Origin: JALZHR01 sp036388475
GTDB lineage: Bacteria; Acidobacteriota; Blastocatellia; Pyrinomonadales; Pyrinomonadaceae
Assembly: GCA_036388475.1 (NCBI GenBank)
Contig: DASVRT010000006.1
Span: forward strand, 31,706 to 95,705
DNA length: 64,000 nt
Direction of reading: 5' to 3'
Shown one piece after another: positions 37,797 to 46,653 of this stretch. The notes beneath the pieces are model-generated. The model was not told where the DNA came from, ran no database searches, and was given only the letters and a program-made list of their open reading frames with translations. Each line of letters starts with the position of its first letter. Position 1 is the stretch's first letter. Both the position numbers and the translations under genes were made by a program.

Positions 37797-38702
37797 ATGA
37801 TACATACGGTAGTAGGTTTATTTGATAACAGAAGCAGCGCGGGCGCGGCGACGCAGGAATTAATCCAGAAAGGATTTCTGCGCGAAAACATCGACGTTTC
37901 AAACCGCAGAACGAGCGACGCCGAGACTTCGACGCAAATCGTCGTCACCGAAACGGGCGTCAGCGAAAGCATCGGCAATTTTTTCAATTCGTTGTTCGGC
38001 GGCGATAAAAAAACCGCGAGCAATTATGCCCGCGCCGCCACCGATGCCGACGCGATTATCACCGTCCAGGTCGATTCGCTGGAAAGAGCGCGCGAAGCCG
38101 CCGAAATTCTCGACCGTCACGGCGCGCTTGACGTTGACGGGCGCTCGTCGCAAGACAACCGGCAAAACCTGCAAAGCAGCCAACAAAATCTGCAATACAA
38201 TCAACAATACAATCAGCAAAATTTAGTCGGCGCGCCCGGCACGCCGGAAACCGCGCCGAACACGGCTGATATTCAGACCGCGGCTAATATTCAGAACGAA
38301 ACGGCGATTCCGGTTATCGAAGAACAGCTTCAGGTCGGCAAACAGATTGTTCAGCGCGAAGGCGCGCGCCTCAGAAGCCGCATCGTCGAAAAGCCGGTCG
38401 AAGCAAATCTGCGCCTGCGTGAAGAACACATTGTCGTCAATCGCCGTTTGGTTGACCGCGAAGTGACCGACGCCGATTTGACTAACTTCCGCGAGGGCGA
38501 ACTGGTTATCACCGAACACGCCGAAATTCCCGTGGTCGGGAAACAGGCGCGGGTCGTCGAAGAAATCGTGATCGGCAAAAACGTGACCGAACACGTCGAA
38601 ACGGTTCACGAAACCATCCGCCGCAACGAGGTCGAAGTCGAAGAAATCAATTCCGAGATTAATAATAGCGACGACATTAATATGCGCCGCGCAACAAGCT
38701 GA
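37797..38702 (+). CDS. YflT-like plus DUF2382 stress protein
   Basis: A 301-residue protein. The N-terminus (about 1-105) starts HTVVGLFDNRSSAGAATQELIQKGF, as in the general stress protein 17M/YflT domain. A Gln/Asn-rich linker (about 120-140) joins a C-terminal DUF2382 domain (about 160-290; PVIEEQLQVGKQIVQREGARL, LVITEHAEIPVVGKQARVVEEI). GGGGG precedes the ATG by about 7 bases. It is probably co-transcribed with the neighbouring DUF2382 gene. Confidence 0.88.
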   Translation: MIHTVVGLFDNRSSAGAATQELIQKGFLRENIDVSNRRTSDAETSTQIVVTETGVSESIGNFFNSLFGGDKKTASNYARAATDADAIITVQVDSLERAREAAEILDRHGALDVDGRSSQDNRQNLQSSQQNLQYNQQYNQQNLVGAPGTPETAPNTADIQTAANIQNETAIPVIEEQLQVGKQIVQREGARLRSRIVEKPVEANLRLREEHIVVNRRLVDREVTDADLTNFREGELVITEHAEIPVVGKQARVVEEIVIGKNVTEHVETVHETIRRNEVEVEEINSEINNSDDINMRRATS

Positions 38703-38760
38703 AATTTAACTTAGCGAATATGTAAAATACGATTCGCCTGAAAAACAAGGAGGGACGATT

Positions 38761-39060
38761 ATGAAAGTTTTAGATATGGTAAGAATCATCAGGTACAGCG
38801 TCATTGTCTTAATTCTGGTTGCTATGACAGCCTTTCTGGTATATGCCCAGCCGAACACAAACGGGAACGCCAACGGCAGAGCCGACAGAGGCAACGATAA
38901 CAGAACCGAGACGACCCGCGTCGTCGAACGCGATAATGATTTTGATTGGGGCTGGCTCGGACTGCTCGGCTTGCTGGGTTTGGCGGGTTTGATTCCCAAA
39001 CGACGCAAAGTCGAAGTTCAGGAATTTCGAGATACGACTCCGCCGCCCGCCGCCAGATAA
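38761..39060 (+). CDS. WGxxGxxG-family small membrane protein
   Basis: A 99-residue protein with AAGGAGG before the ATG. It has an N-terminal membrane segment or signal (about 10-30), an Asn/Arg/Asp-rich middle (NTNGNANGRADRGNDN), and a second hydrophobic segment with the motif WGWLGLLGLLGLAGLIPKRR, typical of WGxxGxxG proteins. The tail is basic and proline-rich. Function is unknown; these proteins often sit beside stress genes. A terminator follows. Confidence 0.85.
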   Translation: MKVLDMVRIIRYSVIVLILVAMTAFLVYAQPNTNGNANGRADRGNDNRTETTRVVERDNDFDWGWLGLLGLLGLAGLIPKRRKVEVQEFRDTTPPPAAR

Positions 39061-39088
39061 ATCGCTCGTCAGGCTAACGATAAAAAGA

Positions 39089-39126
39089 CAAAAACCGGAA
39101 GGATTTTCTAATTCTTCCGGTTTTTG
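39089..39126 (+). terminator. Rho-independent terminator of stress cluster
   Basis: CAAAAACCGGAAG pairs with CTTCCGGTTTTTG around a loop of about 12 bases and ends in a T-run. It lies 28 bases after the WGxxGxxG gene. Confidence 0.85.
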
Positions 39127-39147
39127 CGCAGCTTACGCCAAAACTTT

Positions 39148-39207
39148 ATAATTATAAAGTCGTGCTTTTTGCAAGCCGTGAATCTTTTGGAAGGAAAAAC
39201 AGGACAT
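39148..39207 (+). pseudogene. Remnant of a moaB-like 3' end
   Basis: Translated in frame, this stretch reads IIIKSCFLQAVNLLEGKTGH, which matches the C-terminus of the MoaB-like protein encoded at 36579-37067 (IIKPVLQHAVNLLAGKSGH) at about 12 of 19 positions without gaps. DNA identity is about 60 percent by eye. Upstream sequence is a terminator, so the rest of the gene is missing. It lies directly before the M28 peptidase start and supplies its AGGA ribosome-binding site. Confidence 0.55.
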
Positions 39208-39208
39208 A

Positions 39209-40048
39209 GTGAATCAATACAGCCGCGTAAAAAATCTGCTTTCAGCTTTATTCTTACTTTTTGCCTTAACCGCCGTCAGCCGGGCGCAGGAGAGCGCAAA
39301 AATCGCGACCGAAGCCGAAATCAAGGAAGACATCATTGCCAACGTCTGCAAAAACGACGAGCGGCTCGCAGCCGTCAAAAAATTGTTCGGAAAAATGGGC
39401 GCGACCGATGCCGACATCAAAGTCGAAAAAATAAAAAACGTCGAAAACGTAATCGTCACGAAAAAGGGCAAAACGGAAGAAACGGTTGTCGTCGGCGCGC
39501 ATTACGATAAAGTCAGCGACGGCTGCGGCGCGATTGACAACTGGACGGGCATCGTTATTCTGGCAAATCTCTACCGCACGATAAAGGATTTCAGCACGCA
39601 AAAAACTTTTGTTTTCGCCGCTTTCGGTAAAGAAGAGCTTGGACTTCTGGGTTCAAAAGAGATGGCGGAAGCGATTCCGCAGGAAAAACGCGAGCAGTAT
39701 TGCGCGATGGTCAATCTCGACAGCTTCGGTTTTACATACCCGCAGGCGATGACGAATATTTCCGATGCAAAGCTGATTAATCTGGCGAAAGAAACTTCCA
39801 AAGAAATGAAAATTCCCTTTGCCGAGGCGGTAATCGAAAATGCCAGTTCCGATTCGGCGTCTTTCCGGAGACAGAAAATTCCCGCCATTTCGATTCACGG
39901 TATGTCGGCAAACTGGCAGCAATTTCTGCACGGCTCGCGGGATAAAGTCGAAAACGTCAATACTCAAAGCGTTTACATCGGCTATCGCTACGCGCTGAAT
40001 TACCTGGCGAAAATCGAGGCGAAAGGCTGCGCCGATTTCCGAAAGTAA
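39209..40048 (+). CDS. Secreted M28-family peptidase
   Basis: A 279-residue protein with a signal peptide (about residues 1-26, ending SRAQE). The zinc ligands of an M28 aminopeptidase can be followed: GAHYDKVSDG (His and, after it, Asp), DNWTGIVILANL (bridging Asp), AAFGKEELGLLGS (Glu catalytic and ligand), NLDSFG and the final His in SIHGMSANWQ. The start is a GTG with AGGA 5 bases upstream. Function: release of N-terminal residues from peptides outside the cytoplasm. Confidence 0.88.
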   Translation: MNQYSRVKNLLSALFLLFALTAVSRAQESAKIATEAEIKEDIIANVCKNDERLAAVKKLFGKMGATDADIKVEKIKNVENVIVTKKGKTEETVVVGAHYDKVSDGCGAIDNWTGIVILANLYRTIKDFSTQKTFVFAAFGKEELGLLGSKEMAEAIPQEKREQYCAMVNLDSFGFTYPQAMTNISDAKLINLAKETSKEMKIPFAEAVIENASSDSASFRRQKIPAISIHGMSANWQQFLHGSRDKVENVNTQSVYIGYRYALNYLAKIEAKGCADFRK

Positions 40049-40123
40049 GAGAACTGAAAAGTGAGAACGGCGAACTGCGAATGGCTTTATTTTAGTTCGC
40101 GGCTTTCAGTTCTCAGTTCTCAC
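40049..40123. repeat. Heptanucleotide repeat, inverted arms (AGTTCTC/AGTTCGC type)
   Basis: GAGAACTGAAAAGTGAGAAC (40049-40068) and its inverted counterpart (40105-40121, with two copies of AGTTCTC) also include inner GCGAACTGCGAA / AGTTCGCGG arms. The element fills the space between the stops of two convergent peptidase genes. Confidence 0.8.
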
Positions 40124-41629
40124 CTATTTACGCATCGAGTTTTGAATAAATGCTGCCGCGTCATCTCTCAGCTTCCGCAGAGAATTTTTTTCGATATACA
40201 TCATATGCCCGGCTTCGTAATATGTGAAAGTGATATTTTGTCTTAACTGCGGGTCGAGATTCATCGCCGAAACCGTGTATTCGGCGGCGAAAAACGGCGT
40301 CGCCATATCGTAATAACCGTTGGCGAGCATCACTTTCATATACGGATTTTTCGACATTGCCGACTTGAGGCTCATCGAAGTATCGGTGTAGCCGTTGTTC
40401 ACGTTCCAGTTCCAATTACCTACGCCGCCGCCCAGAATGTAATATTCCAAATCGGATTTGAAACCCAGCTCGCGCCGCACGTAATCGTTGAAAACCGAAG
40501 TGTAAGGCGGGCGAATGGCGTTCATACTCGGGTCGGTTTCGGCATTGTCGCCCGCCGCATCGCGGTCGATGCCGGTAAAACGACTGTCGAGCCGCCCGGT
40601 CGTGCGCCGCCGGTCGCGCAAAAGCTCTTTATTAAACTCGCCGAGGTCGACGCGAAAATTATTGCGCTCGACGAATTCCCTGCTCAAACCCGTAAACCCG
40701 CTGAATTTTTCCAAAAGGCTTGCGCGTTCCGCCGCGGAAAGACGCTCGATGCGCATCAGCGCCGGCAGGTATTCGTTCATCGCAAAATTTTCGGCTTCCT
40801 GCGCGATTTCCCTGATTGATTTCGCCTGCATCTGCGGCGAAAGCCGTTTGTGATACCAGGCGGTCGTCGCGTACGAAGGCAGAATCAGCACGAGCGGCAA
40901 ATCGTTGTTTTCGGCAAAGCGAATCGTCTGGAAATTCATCACGGTCGAGACGAGCAGAATTCCGTTTAAGCCGATTCCGCGCTCGAAAAGATGATTCGAC
41001 AAACCGGAAACGCGCGTCGTGCCGTAACTTTCGCCGACCAGAAAAAGCGGCGACGACCAGCGTTCGTATCGTCCCAGATACATTCGTATAAACTCGCCGA
41101 CCGATTCGATGTCGCCGTTGACGCTGAAAAATTTACTCGCCAATTCCGGTTTTGTCGCTCGCGAATAACCCGTTCCGACCGTATCGACAAAAACCAAATC
41201 CGTTTCGGTCAGCCACGTCGCGTCGTTGTCTTCCATCTGATACGGCGCGGGCGGCATCAAGCCGTCGTCGAGCATTTTCACACGTTTCGGACCTAATGCG
41301 CCCATATGCAGCCAGACGGAAGCCGAGCCGGGACCGCCGTTAAAAGAAAACATCAGGGGGCGATTCGGCGGCGGATTTTCCAGCGTGTACGCCATAAAGA
41401 AAATCCGCGCTTCGGTTTCGCCCGTCTGCGCGTGGCGAATCGGCATATAGCCGGTCGTGACGTTGTAATTCAACGTGCGATTTCCTATTCTCGCCGTGTG
41501 TCTGGTGACGACGGGCGGCTCGTCGGCTTGCACCGCCGCCGGCGCGGGTTTCGGAGTTTCCGCCGGGCGCGGCGAAGCGTTCGGAACCTGAAAAAGAAAA
41601 AAGAAAGACAAAAAGATTGACGCCAGCAT
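40124..41629 (-). CDS. S10-family serine carboxypeptidase-like protein
   Basis: A 501-residue exported protein with an N-terminal signal (about 1-18) and a Pro/Ala-rich linker. The alpha/beta-hydrolase core shows FNGGPGSASVWLHMG (oxyanion region), the nucleophile in LVGESYGTTR, the Asp in NGYYDMATPF and the His in EAGHMMYIE near the C-terminus, so the triad is complete. Length fits bacterial S10 peptidases. Together with the neighbouring M28, M1 and S8 genes it suggests a proteolytic, scavenging lifestyle. Confidence 0.9.
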   Translation of the reverse strand: MLASIFLSFFFLFQVPNASPRPAETPKPAPAAVQADEPPVVTRHTARIGNRTLNYNVTTGYMPIRHAQTGETEARIFFMAYTLENPPPNRPLMFSFNGGPGSASVWLHMGALGPKRVKMLDDGLMPPAPYQMEDNDATWLTETDLVFVDTVGTGYSRATKPELASKFFSVNGDIESVGEFIRMYLGRYERWSSPLFLVGESYGTTRVSGLSNHLFERGIGLNGILLVSTVMNFQTIRFAENNDLPLVLILPSYATTAWYHKRLSPQMQAKSIREIAQEAENFAMNEYLPALMRIERLSAAERASLLEKFSGFTGLSREFVERNNFRVDLGEFNKELLRDRRRTTGRLDSRFTGIDRDAAGDNAETDPSMNAIRPPYTSVFNDYVRRELGFKSDLEYYILGGGVGNWNWNVNNGYTDTSMSLKSAMSKNPYMKVMLANGYYDMATPFFAAEYTVSAMNLDPQLRQNITFTYYEAGHMMYIEKNSLRKLRDDAAAFIQNSMRK

Positions 41630-41697
41630 ATTTTCTTCTATAAATTTAGATGGATTTTTGAAATCGGAAACTACGCGCTCCAGATTATCATAAAAAG

Positions 41698-41738
41698 TTT
41701 TGAATTTTGAATTTTGAATTGATGATTCGACGATTCAG
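41698..41738. repeat. Heptanucleotide repeat (TTTTGAA type)
   Basis: Three units of TTTTGAA followed by diverged units (TTGATGA, TTCGACG) in the gap between divergent genes. No inverted partner is clear. Confidence 0.7.
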
Positions 41739-41877
41739 GCAAAATTTAAAACTCATAATCCGAAATTCTTTTAAGGCTTATTCGGAAACAAAAAATCGCC
41801 GGCTGCGTTTATTAAATTAAGATATTTTAAAATTTAGACAAGCAGTAATTAAAAAATATACCGAAGGAAATAAAACT

Positions 41878-42855
41878 ATGAAATTCGTCAAATTATTATT
41901 GCCGGCAGTCGCTTTAATGTCCGCCTTTTCAATTTATTCCAGTGCCCAGCAGGACGACGACACGATTCGCGTCGAAACGAATCTGGTGACTTTGAATATC
42001 GCCGTTACAGACCGCAACGGCAATTATGTCAGAGGGTTGCAGAAAAAAGATTTTCAGGTTTTAGACGATAATTTTCCGAAGGTCATCGACGAATTTTCGG
42101 CGGAAGAAGCGCCGGTCGTGTTCGGCATCGTTTACGATATGCATCCGACGACGAGCGAACGCTCGGCGAACGTTCTGGAATCGCTCCGAAAATTTACCAA
42201 AGAGCTGAAGCCGAAAGATAATTTCTTCGTCACGATTTTTAACGAGCGCGGCAGCTTGACGACGGATTTTGTGCCGACCAACGAGCAGCTTCAGACGAAT
42301 CTGACCGACCTTAAACCGTCCACGCCGAATTCGCTTTACGACGCGATTTTTGCAGCTTCCGGTAAAATCCGCGAAAGAAAAAACGCGAAACAGGTTTTGC
42401 TGGTTCTGACCGACGGCGAAGACCATTCGAGCCATCACAGCCTGAAGGAATTGCGCCTGCATCTGCGGAGCGTGAACCTGCCGATTTATACAATCTCTTT
42501 TCACGACGAAAACAAGCGCCAGTGGGGTTATTCCGACATTTACCGCAATCAGAACCGGCAAACGCTCGGATTGACGGAAACCAACGAACTCAACGAGGCG
42601 GTGCTTGCCGAGTTAAGCAAAACGAGCGGCGGGCAAATCTTCCAGCGCGAGATTCAAAGTCGCCTTTTTATCTACGCCATCTGTAAAAAAATTCAGGCGG
42701 AAGTCGAAAATCAATACGTGCTCGGTTTTTACGCCGACGGTTTTGACGGCAAATGGCACAAGCTGAAAGTCCGCGTCGGCGGCGGAAAAGCCGGCAAGCT
42801 CAGACTTTCGAACCGGAGAGGTTATCAAAGCCCTTCCAAAAAAAGTAAGGGTTGA
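41878..42855 (+). CDS. VWFA-related acidobacterial protein, secreted
   Basis: A 325-residue protein with a signal peptide (about 1-23) and a von Willebrand A domain in the arrangement of the TIGR03436 family: VETNLVTLNIAVTDRNGNYVRGLQKKDFQVLDD, then the A domain. The MIDAS site is degenerate: the usual DxSxS is replaced by DMHPTTS, while LTDGEDHS is kept. AAGGAAA precedes the ATG. The family is expanded in Acidobacteria and its function is unknown; extracellular adhesion or complex assembly is the usual guess. Confidence 0.9.
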   Translation: MKFVKLLLPAVALMSAFSIYSSAQQDDDTIRVETNLVTLNIAVTDRNGNYVRGLQKKDFQVLDDNFPKVIDEFSAEEAPVVFGIVYDMHPTTSERSANVLESLRKFTKELKPKDNFFVTIFNERGSLTTDFVPTNEQLQTNLTDLKPSTPNSLYDAIFAASGKIRERKNAKQVLLVLTDGEDHSSHHSLKELRLHLRSVNLPIYTISFHDENKRQWGYSDIYRNQNRQTLGLTETNELNEAVLAELSKTSGGQIFQREIQSRLFIYAICKKIQAEVENQYVLGFYADGFDGKWHKLKVRVGGGKAGKLRLSNRRGYQSPSKKSKG

Positions 42856-42858
42856 GCA

Positions 42859-43434
42859 GTGAGAATTGAAAACGTTTCCGATTTTGGAAAAAACAAACGA
42901 GGGCTGAAATTTTATATCCGTCCTTTGGCTTTTATAATGTTTGTTTTTTCGGTTATTAGTCCGGTCACAGTTCATTGCGCGGATTGGAGCCTGATTCAAA
43001 AGCCCGAAAATAAGAATCGGTTTCAAACCGATTCGCGCACGAAAAAAAAGAAAAAAAGGAAAGGAATCCCGAAACCGAAAGTGAATCAATCAAAACCGAC
43101 TTCGATGTCGCCGGGCAATTGGGGCGCGACGGGCGTTAATTTTGTCGTCGAAGAAACGGGCGTGAAAATCGAATACGATTGCGCCGCGGGCGAGATAACG
43201 CAAAAAGTTGTGCTTGACGAGCAGGGCGGCTTTAGCGCGGACGGCGTTTATACGCGCCGTTATCCGGGCGCGCTGCGAGTCAAGTTTCTGCCCGAACCGC
43301 AGCCCGCCCGTTATGAAGGCAAAATTTCCGGCGATAAACTGACGCTCAAAGTTACCCTGACGCAAACCGGCGAAACGCTGGCGGAAGTCGTTTTGCAGCG
43401 CGACACGACGGGACGCATCCACAGATGTTATTAG
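42859..43434 (+). CDS. Secreted protein of unknown function
   Basis: A 191-residue frame starting with GTG four bases after the VWA stop. A hydrophobic segment at about residues 20-40 (PLAFIMFVFSVISPVTVHCA) looks like a signal sequence after an unusually long n-region; an ATG at codon 27 would cut it. A Lys-rich linker (about 60-80) precedes a beta-rich domain (GNWGATGVNFVVEETGVKIEYDCAAGE...). No family recognised. The GTG sits in repeat-like sequence (GTGAGAATTGAAAAC), so the start is uncertain. Confidence 0.65.
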   Translation: MRIENVSDFGKNKRGLKFYIRPLAFIMFVFSVISPVTVHCADWSLIQKPENKNRFQTDSRTKKKKKRKGIPKPKVNQSKPTSMSPGNWGATGVNFVVEETGVKIEYDCAAGEITQKVVLDEQGGFSADGVYTRRYPGALRVKFLPEPQPARYEGKISGDKLTLKVTLTQTGETLAEVVLQRDTTGRIHRCY

Positions 43435-43452
43435 AGTAATTTTCACTGAGAA

Positions 43453-43525
43453 TGAGGAATGCGGAACGCGGAATTGCAGATTCAGCGTATCGAAATCATC
43501 GTTCATCGTTCCGCGTTCATCGTTT
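43453..43525. repeat. Heptanucleotide repeat (GTTCATC/GTTCCGC type)
   Basis: GTTCATC, GTTCCGC, GTTCATC in series (43501-43521) with an imperfect inverted arm ATGCGGAACGCGGAATT (43459-43475). The right array shares about 19 identical bases with the element at 50344-50401. Confidence 0.75.
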
Positions 43526-43557
43526 AATAACAATGCCCGCGTTTCTGCTTTTATTGC

Positions 43558-43599
43558 AAAAAAACCGGCAGTCGAAAGTTTCGACTGCCGGTTTTTTTT
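43558..43599. terminator. Bidirectional terminator
   Basis: A perfect stem AAAAAAACCGGCAGTCGA / TCGACTGCCGGTTTTTTT closes a loop of about 5 bases. It lies between two convergent genes and has A-runs and T-runs for both strands. Confidence 0.88.
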
Positions 43600-43627
43600 A
43601 TTTGAGACGTTTATCCGAATAACTTAA

Positions 43628-46117
43628 TTAATTATCCGCGATAAATATCACGTCGTCGCGGTCTTCCGAGAGGTTGATGACCTGGCTCGGATTGCCGAAG
43701 GTATAACGTTTAGCCGTCACCGTAAAGATGTAGGTCTGACCGGCTAAAAGGTTGTCGAAACGGAAGTGACCGAACGCATTGGTAATAGCCACGCGTCTTT
43801 GTCCGGTTTCCGTCGTGACCGATACGCTGGCGTTGGCGATGCCGTTTCCGGCGGCGTTTATCACTCTTCCGCTGGCTGAAACCTGCGCGGCGGTCGGACC
43901 GGCGAGAATGGTGATACTCGTCGTCGTCGTCTGTCCGTCGGGATTCGTGATGGTCAGCGTTTTCAAGCCGGGCGTTGCGCCGACAGTGTTCAAATTGACA
44001 GTCACCTGCGTCGGGCTGTTGTAAGTGACGCTGTTAACGGTCAGCGCTTCCGGCGCGAGCGGCGGCGCAATGCTCGCCGTAATGCGCGTAAACGGCAACG
44101 CGGGCGGAGCAAGGTCGGCGGGCGGATTATAAAATGCCGAACCGCCGGTCGAAACTCCGGTGACGACAATGTTGACCGACGGCTGTCCGGCGGCGGTCGA
44201 AGCCGGCGAAGGCGTCAGCACGGCGGGCGGCGGCGGCGCGAGCAATTTAGCGACTTGCACGCCGTAATTATTGGTCGAGCTGCAGTATTCCTGAATCGTC
44301 CACATCGTCATATCGTCTTTCGGGTCGAGACTGGTGAACGAATAATCGCCCCAGCGGCGCGGCGGACCCGGGTCTGACGGCGGATTGTAAGCCGTGCTGC
44401 TGGCGGTGTAGAGAGTGACCGCCTGAGTCGTTCCCAAAGCATCGCTGGAAAGTCGCCCGTTTGTCGCCGCGTCGGCGCGAAACGGAGTTCCGGCGGTGCT
44501 GAAACCGAAAGCGGCGTGTCCCTGACCGGAAACCATCACGGACGGAATCCAGTATTGGCGCGCCGCGGCGACGGTGGCGGCAGTGTCAAAGATTGTTCCC
44601 GACTGGTTAACGGTCGGCGTGCCCGCGCCGACAGGCACGACCAGTTCATACCAGCGCACGCCGTTGCGCCGCGCCGCGTTCGTTCCGGATGAAACTCCCG
44701 TCGCAAGAACCGCGATATTATGCGACGTCCACAATCTGCCGTTACGAATATGCGCGGCATAGAGACGATCGTCGAGCGCGTCCAGGTTTCCGTTCGTTCC
44801 GCCGGTGTCGCCGAGATGGTCGACCGTAATCGGGAAAGAAGTCGACGAAACCGTAATTAAAATGTCGGCGGAGATGGTCGGCGTTGCGCCCGGCGTGCTG
44901 ACGCGGCGCATGACAAGCCTGCCGAAAGCGGCGTTGCTGACGCCGATGAAATAACCTTCGGTCGCCGCCGGGTCGTAGTTATCCACGCCGCGCGGCGCAA
45001 ACATTCCTTCCGACGAGCCGTTCGGCAGCACGCCTCTAAACGGCGTCGTCACGACCGGACCGCCGCTCAGAACGGAGCTTTTTCTGATAATAAAAACAGA
45101 GCTGGCGACGAATGCGCCCGATGTCGCTCCGAACATATTACCGCCGATGTAAAGCGCATTGTTGTCTATGCCGAGTGACGGATAATCGAGAAAATCGTCG
45201 TTTGAAACGCCGAGACCGACCGTGTCCTGCTGGACGAAATAATACGTCCAAACCGTGCCGGCGGAGATAACGCCCGCGCTGGCGGCGTCGGAAACGGCGA
45301 TTAAAATCCGGTTCGGTCGGTCGCCGATGCTCGACGCCGAGGTGCTCGGCACGTCGATAATCGTTAAGAACCAGCGACCTGACAAACGGTCGTAGCGCAC
45401 GTTCGGGTCGCTCGTAAAATTCACGCCGCCCGGCGTATTCGGCGTCATCACCGACGCGAAGAAAACGTCCGAATCGGCGTTAATCACGCCGTCCGCCACG
45501 CCGGTCGTTTTGTTAAATGTTCTGACGCGTCCGTTGACGAAAACGACGAACTGCGTCGGACCGACCGCGCCCATCGTGTCGGGCGGAAACGCGCCCGTAT
45601 CGGCGAGCGTCGCGCCGAGAAAATTCGTGCTGACCGGCTGCGGAGCCAAAGGAGCAACGTTCGAGCTGTCCATACTGCGTGACGGTTTCCGGTAAGGAAA
45701 ACTCGCCCACGGCTTGGCTTCCGGGTCTTGCGTGCGCTCTTTGAGATGCTCGACTTCGCGCTCCGGCACTAACAGCGGTCTGGACGAAGGCGCGGCGACG
45801 AGCTGCGATGCCATAATCTCGTCGGTCGTCTTTGTAATACCGGCTTCGCCAGTCCACGGAACGCCGATTTCGTCGCCGTCGCTCGTGCGCTTGACGTTTG
45901 TTTTTTTAGTGCTTTTGCTTGCAACCGGCTTGGTGACCGAGCTTTTCGTCTTGCCGGAAATCTTGCGGGTTCCGGTCTGAGAAAAAGCCGGCAAGGTCGA
46001 TGACGCCAGCAAAAAAGCGATTAAGCCGACGGTAAAGATTTGTTTTGGTAACAACAGAAGTTTGTGGATATTTATTAATTGATTCGACGCCAATATTTTT
46101 CTTTTGAGTAAACTCAT
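43628..46117 (-). CDS. Large secreted protein with C-terminal regulatory-like domain
   Basis: An 829-residue protein; the ATG at 46117 has GGAGG 7 bases upstream and a signal sequence follows (about residues 20-47, after a basic n-region). The central part (about 170-650) is beta-rich, with repeats around DPNVRYDRLSGRWFLTIIDV and DDFLDYPSLGIDNNALYIGGN, probably a beta-propeller. An Ig-like segment (about 660-740) precedes the C-terminal carboxypeptidase-regulatory-like domain (about 745-829; GRVINAAGNGIANASV, TNAFGHFRF, KRYTF). The same end occurs in the protein at 47515-50262. Function unknown; cell-surface or secreted. Confidence 0.8.
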   Translation of the reverse strand: MSLLKRKILASNQLINIHKLLLLPKQIFTVGLIAFLLASSTLPAFSQTGTRKISGKTKSSVTKPVASKSTKKTNVKRTSDGDEIGVPWTGEAGITKTTDEIMASQLVAAPSSRPLLVPEREVEHLKERTQDPEAKPWASFPYRKPSRSMDSSNVAPLAPQPVSTNFLGATLADTGAFPPDTMGAVGPTQFVVFVNGRVRTFNKTTGVADGVINADSDVFFASVMTPNTPGGVNFTSDPNVRYDRLSGRWFLTIIDVPSTSASSIGDRPNRILIAVSDAASAGVISAGTVWTYYFVQQDTVGLGVSNDDFLDYPSLGIDNNALYIGGNMFGATSGAFVASSVFIIRKSSVLSGGPVVTTPFRGVLPNGSSEGMFAPRGVDNYDPAATEGYFIGVSNAAFGRLVMRRVSTPGATPTISADILITVSSTSFPITVDHLGDTGGTNGNLDALDDRLYAAHIRNGRLWTSHNIAVLATGVSSGTNAARRNGVRWYELVVPVGAGTPTVNQSGTIFDTAATVAAARQYWIPSVMVSGQGHAAFGFSTAGTPFRADAATNGRLSSDALGTTQAVTLYTASSTAYNPPSDPGPPRRWGDYSFTSLDPKDDMTMWTIQEYCSSTNNYGVQVAKLLAPPPPAVLTPSPASTAAGQPSVNIVVTGVSTGGSAFYNPPADLAPPALPFTRITASIAPPLAPEALTVNSVTYNSPTQVTVNLNTVGATPGLKTLTITNPDGQTTTTSITILAGPTAAQVSASGRVINAAGNGIANASVSVTTETGQRRVAITNAFGHFRFDNLLAGQTYIFTVTAKRYTFGNPSQVINLSEDRDDVIFIADN

Positions 46118-46653
46118 ACTAACTCCTCCAATGGAACAGGGAAATTCAATACATATCTTATGTTGTGGACGCAACATTAAATAAAGAAAGCAGTTTTTTT
46201 TAGGAATACGTGCCTTAAAACCTACGCTTTGGATATTAAAAGCGACCCTTGCAGATATTTCGTGGAAATAAAAGGCGGAAGAAAAACTACACTGCCGACA
46301 ATTGTTTTCTGTGGACTGAAAATCAGTTAATTTAGAAATGCGATTTCGTGCGAGATGAAATAAATCTCGTCGGGCAATCGTTAATTCAAGATAATAACTG
46401 CCTGAAAGATAGAACTATTCGACTGTTTTGTCAAATATTATTAATGGAATTAACGCGCCAACCGACCGGCGCTTTTTCTTTTTCGGAGCCGCATCAGTCA
46501 ATAACCGACAAAGTGCCGGTCGGTTGACCGGCGCGAAGGTGCGAATTCTTTTCGAAGAATATTTACTTCAAAAATAAAGAGCAGCTAAAAAGCTGCCCTT
46601 TATTTTACGCGCGCCCGAAGCGGTTCGAAATTTCTGCGGCTGATTATCTTTTA
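46118..46653. other. Intergenic region with hairpins, no gene
   Basis: This 536-base gap is upstream of one minus-strand gene and downstream of another. It contains a hairpin CGAGAT/ATCTCG (46351-46370) and an inverted repeat CCAACCGACCGGC / GCCGGTCGGTTG (46458-46470 and 46515-46526), which could terminate or insulate transcription. The part nearest 46117 must hold the promoter of the large secreted protein. No coding frame is convincing. Confidence 0.5.
46571..46606 (-). terminator. Terminator of the 46654-47094 gene
   Basis: AAAATAAAGAGCAGCT and AGCTGCCCTTTATTTT form a 16-bp stem with one mismatch and an AAAA loop, 48 bases downstream of the minus-strand stop and ending in T-rich sequence. 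Confidence 0.75.

Noticed and set aside
39124..39510. 128-codon plus-strand frame containing the moaB-like stretch
   Set aside because: Only codons 9-28 resemble MoaB; beyond that the frame is out of phase with the M28 peptidase gene, whose signal peptide and zinc site are clear.
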